Assembly: GCA_020217065.1 (NCBI GenBank)
Contig: JAIWOB010000060.1
Span: 1 to 10,000, forward strand
DNA: 10,000 nucleotides
Direction: 5' to 3'
From: Chloroflexota bacterium
GTDB lineage: Bacteria > Chloroflexota > Anaerolineae > Anaerolineales > Villigracilaceae
Of this stretch, positions 5,865 to 10,000 are shown piece after piece. A program made the translations under genes and the position numbers. The notes under the pieces were generated by a model. That model was not told the origin of the DNA. It was given only the letters and a program-made list of their open reading frames with translations, and ran no database searches. The number at the start of each line of letters is the position of its first letter. Position 1 is the stretch's first letter.

Positions 5865-7052
5865 TCACTGCACTACCGTGTATGGATTGACGTTTGTCCC
5901 GTTGAGGCGAACTTCAAAGTGCAGGTGGGCGCCGAAGGAGTTGCCTGTGTTGCCCGCCGCCCCGATGACCGCGCCCTGACCGACGGGGGTGCATACGCTG
6001 ACGTTGATGACGCTCAAGTGCGCGTACACGGTGACATACCCGTTTCCGTGGTCAATTTGGATGACGTTGCCGTAGCCATAATTCCAACCGCCCTGCGCCA
6101 TCGTGACCATGCCTGAGCCTGCCGCATAGACCGGCTCCCCTTCGTTGGCTTGAATATCTAGGGCGAGGTGTCCGGGACCGTACCCATTGCCGGAGATGTT
6201 GTGCGAGTTTGCGGGCCAGCCGAATCCGCTTGCCACAGGTCCGCCGCCGCAGGCGTTTCCGCCGCCGCCTGATGATGAACCGCCAGAGGTGGGGATGAGC
6301 CAGTCTTGCAGGGCGCGCGAACCGCCGGGTATCATCACGGTTTCTCCGGGTTCGACTTTTGGATTGGTCAAGTCTATGCGGTTGCCGGGGAAATTAATAA
6401 TGGCGTCCGCTGTAGTGTCGAACTTTTCCGCGACCGACTCGAAAGTGTCGCCCTCTTTCCACGTGTAGTATAACCCGTCCACCGGTGGAATGGTCAATTC
6501 CATGCCGGGCTTGAGATTGTGCGGATTGTCCTCCAATTGGGCGTTGACGTACAGCAAAGTCTCCGACTTGAGGTTGAATTTTTCCGCGATGCTTAACATG
6601 GCGTCGCCGCGCGTGACGCGGTAAGTAATGGCTTCATATCGTTCCCGCTGCGGAATATTGGTCTTCAATTGGAGTTTGCGCCCAATGGAGACGACCCCAT
6701 TGCCGGTGGCGGCGACGGGCGCTCCCAATTGCGGCAGTGCGGCGGTAGTCTGCGTTTGTTTCGCCGGGGAAGTCGTTGGCGCGGCGGCGGGCGCGGCTGC
6801 CGCAGACTGCGCGCTTTTGTAGTACATCGCCCCGCCTAACATGCCCGCCGCAAGCAGCAGAGTCGCCGCCCAACTGACGACGGAAAAAATGTCCATCTTT
6901 TTGGACTTTTGGGGCTGCGCGGCTGGCGCAGTTGGGTTGCGCGGCTGAGTTGCCGGTTCTTCGGCGGCGGGGACAGGCTTCCGCTTGGCGCGTTTGAGCT
7001 TTGTCCCAAACGCGGAAAAGAAGGCGCGAATTGTCTCTAAAATTTTTTTCAT
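5865..7052 (-). CDS. Membrane-anchored LysM/M23 peptidoglycan endopeptidase
   Basis: M23 peptidases are zinc enzymes that cut peptide cross-bridges of peptidoglycan. This 395-residue protein has a basic, Pro/Ala-rich cytoplasmic segment (1-52), one membrane span (about 54-78), and an Ala/Thr-rich linker. Two LysM wall-binding domains follow (about 142-189, YRVTRGDAMLSIAEKF; 196-241, YTWKEGDTFESVAEKF), then a Gly/Ser linker (256-270) and the peptidase domain (about 272-395). All expected zinc and catalytic residues are present: H295 and D299 in HLALD, H345 in VYAHL, and H376-L-H378. An active enzyme is therefore likely, unlike degenerate EnvC/NlpD types. The protein should sit outside, anchored by its N-terminus. 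It starts 18 bases after the rho stop codon with only a weak GGA as ribosome site, so translation probably depends on rho. Its cellular role is not known. Confidence 0.92.
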   Translation of the reverse strand: MKKILETIRAFFSAFGTKLKRAKRKPVPAAEEPATQPRNPTAPAAQPQKSKKMDIFSVVSWAATLLLAAGMLGGAMYYKSAQSAAAAPAAAPTTSPAKQTQTTAALPQLGAPVAATGNGVVSIGRKLQLKTNIPQRERYEAITYRVTRGDAMLSIAEKFNLKSETLLYVNAQLEDNPHNLKPGMELTIPPVDGLYYTWKEGDTFESVAEKFDTTADAIINFPGNRIDLTNPKVEPGETVMIPGGSRALQDWLIPTSGGSSSGGGGNACGGGPVASGFGWPANSHNISGNGYGPGHLALDIQANEGEPVYAAGSGMVTMAQGGWNYGYGNVIQIDHGNGYVTVYAHLSVINVSVCTPVGQGAVIGAAGNTGNSFGAHLHFEVRLNGTNVNPYTVVQ

Positions 7053-7070
7053 TCGTTCCGGCTGAATAGG

Positions 7071-8351
7071 CTAGGAATCTTTGGTTAGATTTTCGAGGAA
7101 TTCGATATTGTTTTTGGCGCGTTCCATGCGGGTGATGATGGCTTCGGTGGCGACCGCCGGGTCCATGCCGGCGCCTTGCGGGGGTTGAGAAATCATCTGG
7201 ATAAACATGCGCCGCATGAGCCAGACGCGCTGAAGGATGTCGGGACCCAAGAGCAGGTCTTCGCGGCGGGTGGAAGAGCGCTCGATGTCTACAGCGGGGA
7301 AGATGCGGCGTTCCTGGAGTTTGCGCGAAAGGTGCAATTCCATGTTGCCGGTGCCTTTGAATTCTTCATATACAACGTCGTCGAGGCGGGAACCGGTGTC
7401 CACAAGACAGGTGGCGATGATGGTCAATGAACCGCCGCCTTCAACGTTGCGCGCCGCGCCGAAGAATTTCTTGGGCGGATACAAAGCGGAGGGGTCCATG
7501 CCGCCGGAAAGGGTGCGTCCGGAAGGATTGACGACTAGGTTATAAGCGCGGGCAAGACGGGTGATGGAGTCCATTAAGATGACTACATGGCGTCCAATTT
7601 CGACCAGCCGCTTGGCGCGTTCCAGGGCGAGTTCCGCCGTTCGCACGTGCGAGGTGACGGGTTCGTCGAAGGTCGAAGCGACGACTTCCGCGTCCACCGA
7701 GCGGTCCATATCGGTCACTTCTTCGGGGCGTTCGCCGATGAGGGCGATGATGAGGTGAACGTCGGGATATTTTGTTGAGATGGAATTGGCTATCTGTTTG
7801 AGAATGGTGGTCTTGCCCGCCTTGGGAGGAGAGACGATAAGCCCGCGCTGCCCGCGCCCGATGGGCGCAATCAGGTTAATCAGACGCGGGGCAAGGGCGT
7901 CGTGGTCGGTTTCAAGGTCAAAACGTTTATCTGGAAAAATGGGAGTGAGATTTTCAAATGCGACTCTGCGTGAATTTCCCGCTTCCGGCTCCAAACCGTT
8001 GATGGATTCCACTTTGAGCAATCCAAAATGCCGTTCGCTTTCGCGCGGCGGGCGCACCTGACCGATAACCAAGTCGCCGGCGCGCAGGTCGTATTTTCTC
8101 AACTGCGCCTGCGAGACGTACACGTCCTGGTCGCTGATGCGGTAATTGGTGGCTCGCAAAAAGCCGATGCCTTCGCTCATGATTTCCAGAACGCCGCCGC
8201 GCAGTTCAATGCCCTCTTTCTGCGCCTCCGCCTCCCGAATCATCATCGCGAGGGTTTCTTTTTTCAGGCGGTTGGCGTTGGCGATATTCAGGCTCTTCGC
8301 CATACCGCGCAGTTTCGATAGAGGTTCGTTCTCCAGTTCGAGTATTTTCAT
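7071..8351 (-). CDS. rho: Transcription termination factor Rho
   Basis: Rho is a hexameric RNA-dependent ATPase that loads on C-rich nascent RNA and dislodges RNA polymerase. The 426-residue protein aligns in layout with the 419-residue Escherichia coli enzyme. It has an N-terminal Rho_N helical domain (about 1-43), then a cold-shock-like RNA-binding domain (about 50-118, GVLEIMSEGIGFLR to RHFGLLKVESING). The RecA-type ATPase carries Walker A S174-PPKAGK-T-T182, the catalytic GERPEEV (206-212), Walker B VVILMDSITRLARAYN (256-271), and the Q-loop region SGRTLSGGMD. KGTGNMELHLSR (332-343) lies in the R-loop area. No large insertion or prion-like extension is present. The ribosome site is weak (AGAGAAAAGACA before ATG). 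It heads a minus-strand cluster and has a good promoter about 185 bases upstream. Confidence 0.97.
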   Translation of the reverse strand: MKILELENEPLSKLRGMAKSLNIANANRLKKETLAMMIREAEAQKEGIELRGGVLEIMSEGIGFLRATNYRISDQDVYVSQAQLRKYDLRAGDLVIGQVRPPRESERHFGLLKVESINGLEPEAGNSRRVAFENLTPIFPDKRFDLETDHDALAPRLINLIAPIGRGQRGLIVSPPKAGKTTILKQIANSISTKYPDVHLIIALIGERPEEVTDMDRSVDAEVVASTFDEPVTSHVRTAELALERAKRLVEIGRHVVILMDSITRLARAYNLVVNPSGRTLSGGMDPSALYPPKKFFGAARNVEGGGSLTIIATCLVDTGSRLDDVVYEEFKGTGNMELHLSRKLQERRIFPAVDIERSSTRREDLLLGPDILQRVWLMRRMFIQMISQPPQGAGMDPAVATEAIITRMERAKNNIEFLENLTKDS

Positions 8352-8400
8352 ATTGTCTTTTCTCTTGTGGGGGGTAAAAATGGAAATGCAAAAAGACCAG

Positions 8401-8419
8401 CAGCCCGCGAAACAGGCTG
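8401..8419 (-). promoter_or_regulatory. Terminator-like hairpin in the rho leader
   Basis: CAGCCCG (8401-8407) and CAGGCTG (8413-8419) form a 7-bp stem with one wobble pair and a 5-base loop. On the minus strand, the sense of rho, it is followed 6 bases later by TTTTT (8390-8394). On the plus strand TTTTTT (8425-8430) follows after 5 bases. It may pause or attenuate transcription ahead of rho; the offset of the T run makes it a weak terminator at best. Confidence 0.4.
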
Positions 8420-8482
8420 ACGGATTTTTTAGATTTTTGTTTGCGTATCAGGGGTTTGAATCAAATTTATCTTCGTTTTCCG

Positions 8483-8504
8483 CGCGCCCCTTTCCGAGGG
8501 CGCG
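8483..8504 (-). other. GC-rich hairpin in the rho leader
   Basis: CGCGCCC (8483-8489) pairs perfectly with GGGCGCG (8498-8504) over 7 bp with an 8-base loop. No T run follows. It would form early in the rho transcript, about 30 bases from the predicted 5' end. Confidence 0.4.
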
Positions 8505-8542
8505 GAGATTAGAGTGGATTGTCGCCGCTTGGGAGTGTTTTT

Positions 8543-8571
8543 ATTATAGCGCTCTCAAACGGATGACGCAA
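8543..8571 (-). promoter_or_regulatory. Sigma-70-type promoter of rho
   Basis: On the minus strand TTGCGT (8571-8566), a 17-base spacer and a perfect TATAAT (8548-8543) form a strong promoter. The expected start is near 8536, leaving a leader of about 185 bases before the rho ATG. Confidence 0.8.
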
Positions 8572-8588
8572 TGCGAATTTTATCGGGA

Positions 8589-8597
8589 TGATATAAT
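8589..8597 (+). promoter_or_regulatory. Extended -10 promoter of lgt
   Basis: TGA-TATAAT (8589-8597) is a perfect -10 hexamer with the upstream TG. No good -35 lies at the usual distance. Its upstream region overlaps the -35 element of the divergent rho promoter, so the two may compete for polymerase. Confidence 0.7.
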
Positions 8598-8682
8598 CTC
8601 AAACGCTTTATTCGCCGCTGAAAGGCTCAAAAAGTCAGCCGTTCGAGGCGGCGAGCGAAAAACATAATCAACGAGGTAATTC

Positions 8683-9624
8683 ATGATAGACCCGGTCATT
8701 TTTTCCTTCAAGTTCTTTATATGGACGATTACCCTGCGCTGGTACGGAGCGTTGGTGATGTTCGGCGCGATTGTAGGCGCGTGGATTGCAGGCAGGGAAA
8801 TTCAACGGCGCGGCGAGAACGATGAAGCGATTTGGGACGCCATGGTGTGGGTATTGCCTGCGGGCATCGTGGGCGCGCGGTTGTGGTATGTGGTTAACAG
8901 CGCCCTCGGCGGAAGTTCCTATTACTTCGATAACCCTATCAAGATACTCTACATTTGGGAAGGCGGGCTGCACTTTTTCGGCGGGCTGCTCTTTGGGGCG
9001 GTTGCCTTATATTTCTTTCTAAAGAAGAACGGCTTTGACCTTTGGCTTTTTCTCGATTCCATCGCTCCCGCCGTGTTAATCGGTCAGGCGCTGGCGCGTC
9101 CGGCGAATTTCATCAATCAGGAATTATACGGTCCGCCGACCAAACTTCCATGGGGCATCCTCATCAATAACTTTGCCAGCCGCCTGCCCCAATATCAGGA
9201 TTTGACTCTCTATCCGCTGGAAACCGCTCGCTTCCATCCAACCTTCGCCTACGAAATGATTTTAAATATCCTCCTGGGGCTGCTCTTGCTTTGGATTGCT
9301 TATCGTTACTCTGAAACCGTCAAGCCTGGCGCGATTTTCGGCGGGTGGCTGATTGCCGCCGGTCTGGCGCGCGCTTTCATTGAATTTTTTCGCCCCGACC
9401 AGCCGCGTATCGGCGAGTCGTTTATCACTTATTCGATGCTGGTCGCGCTCTTAATGGCGGCGGCGGGCGTTTTCCTGCTCCTCATCCGTTATGGAAAACT
9501 ACAGCCGTCTTTTGCGGCGGGCTGGGAGGATGAATATAAAATCAAACCGCTTGAAGAGAGTCCGGCGGAGCGCCGCAAGCGAAGGTTAAAGGAACGCAGA
9601 AAAGAGGATGAAGCGGCGGAATGA
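8683..9624 (+). CDS. lgt: Prolipoprotein diacylglyceryl transferase
   Basis: Lgt moves the diacylglyceryl group of phosphatidylglycerol onto the lipobox cysteine of prolipoproteins, the first step of lipoprotein maturation, in the cytoplasmic membrane. The 313-residue protein has about seven hydrophobic segments. The Lgt signature is A138-R-P-A-N-F-I-N-Q-E-L-Y-G150, keeping R139, N142, N145, E147 and G150 but with Ala for two usual Gly. Other landmarks are LRWYG (18-22), HPTFAYE (185-191) and FIEFFRPDQ (232-240). In the IWEGGL-HFFGGL segment the position of Escherichia coli His103 is Phe99, and a His sits two residues earlier (H97). Some actinobacterial Lgt also lack this His. The C-terminus is a highly charged Arg/Lys/Glu tail of about 25 residues. 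GAGGT lies 5 bases before ATG. The stop overlaps the next start (ATGA). Confidence 0.95.
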   Translation: MIDPVIFSFKFFIWTITLRWYGALVMFGAIVGAWIAGREIQRRGENDEAIWDAMVWVLPAGIVGARLWYVVNSALGGSSYYFDNPIKILYIWEGGLHFFGGLLFGAVALYFFLKKNGFDLWLFLDSIAPAVLIGQALARPANFINQELYGPPTKLPWGILINNFASRLPQYQDLTLYPLETARFHPTFAYEMILNILLGLLLLWIAYRYSETVKPGAIFGGWLIAAGLARAFIEFFRPDQPRIGESFITYSMLVALLMAAAGVFLLLIRYGKLQPSFAAGWEDEYKIKPLEESPAERRKRRLKERRKEDEAAE

Positions 9625-10000
9625 AGCGTTTGCCGGTCTTCCCCATTTTGTTTTCCGTTTTCCTTTTCGCTTGTTCTGCCGCGGCGGCTGTTTCCACGCC
9701 TCAGGATGCGGATAAGGCTTCGGGCAGTCTGCTGTTTCAGGATGACTTCTCGAGCGCCGCCACAGGCTGGCGGCGTTTTGCCTCTCCCGAAGGCGTTATG
9801 GACTATGACGCGGCGGGCTACCGCGTACTGGTCAACGCGCTCAACACCAATTTTTGGGCGACTGCGAACCGAAACTTCGCAGATGTCCGCATTGAAGCCG
9901 ACGCCGGTAAATTGGGCGGACCCGACGCGAACCGCATTGGGTTGGTTTGCCGCTTTTCCAACGACACGTATTATTTCTTCATGATTTCCAGCGACGGTTT
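9621..10000 (+). CDS. Predicted lipoprotein, N-terminal part, cut by window edge
   Basis: The ATG shares four bases (ATGA) with the lgt stop, so translation is probably coupled. The 126 codons visible stay open to the window end. The product begins with a lipoprotein signal, MKRLPVFPILFSVFLFAC, with a basic start, a hydrophobic core and a lipobox Leu-Phe-Ala-Cys at C18. An Ala/Ser/Asp linker leads into a domain starting LLFQDDFSSAATGWRRF and continuing with GYRVLVNALNTNFWATANR, VRIEADAGKLGGPDANRIG and YYFFMISSDG. This pattern resembles the LamG/concanavalin-like beta-sandwich domains (DUF1080-like) frequent in Chloroflexota lipoproteins, which may bind sugars; the ligand is unknown. It would be anchored on the outside of the membrane and is a natural substrate for the Lgt encoded just before it. 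Confidence 0.85.
   Translation, partial: MKRLPVFPILFSVFLFACSAAAAVSTPQDADKASGSLLFQDDFSSAATGWRRFASPEGVMDYDAAGYRVLVNALNTNFWATANRNFADVRIEADAGKLGGPDANRIGLVCRFSNDTYYFFMISSDG

Larger units (their letters stand above)
8352..8682. other. Divergent control region between rho and lgt
   Basis: These 331 bases hold no credible gene. They contain back-to-back promoters for rho (-) and lgt (+), whose elements overlap around 8568-8571, the 185-base rho leader with two hairpins (8401-8419 and 8483-8504), and the lgt leader with its ribosome site GAGGT at 8673-8677. Confidence 0.8.

Noticed and set aside
8146..8667. Plus-strand frame of 173 codons across the rho start and the divergent region
   Set aside because: It runs antisense to rho and through both promoters and shows no protein-like pattern.
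9706..9984. Plus-strand frame of 92 codons near the right end
   Set aside because: It is out of frame with the lipoprotein gene starting at 9621, which has the signal peptide, the lgt overlap and family-like sequence.

Overview
The window looks like chromosomal core sequence from a bacterium of the phylum Chloroflexota, most likely class Anaerolineae. I infer this from gene style and did not test it phylogenetically. The signs are a RodZ-type C-terminal domain followed by a Thr/Pro-rich tail, a lipoprotein of the 'DDFS...GW' type common in that class, small uncharacterised membrane proteins, and moderately GC-rich coding sequence. I see no insertion sequence, phage gene, CRISPR array or toxin-antitoxin pair. 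Nearly everything is housekeeping, so the interest lies in small genes and leader regions.

Left part (1-1440, + strand): the end of a membrane-anchored RodZ-like protein, a small glutaredoxin-like protein, and groES 21 bases later with no groEL behind it. Terminators stand back to back at 1347-1386 (+) and 1391-1432 (-). The second one serves a tiny minus-strand gene of 39 codons (1457-1576) with a good ribosome binding site.

Middle (1590-4713): a non-coding stretch with an imperfect palindrome, then a promoter, a tRNA-Leu(CAG) gene and a strong terminator. Next comes gyrA with its own extended -10 promoter. A terminator-shaped hairpin sits in the gyrA leader, between promoter and start codon, and can be opposed by an alternative pairing. 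gyrA ends at a bidirectional terminator (4677-4713) shared with the minus-strand cluster on its right.

Right part (4733-8351, - strand): rho, a LysM/M23 cell-wall peptidase, a biotin-protein ligase without DNA-binding domain, and a 76-residue single-span membrane protein lie in the same direction with gaps of 18, 97 and 27 bases. They probably form one transcription unit from a consensus-like promoter at 8543-8571. A perfect-to-wobble 16-bp inverted repeat fills most of the gap before the ligase gene.

Far right (8352-10000): a 331-bp divergent control region holds the rho promoter (-) and an extended -10 promoter (+) for lgt, the prolipoprotein diacylglyceryl transferase. An ATGA overlap joins lgt to a predicted lipoprotein gene that runs off the window. 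The lipid-modifying enzyme is thus coupled to a likely substrate.
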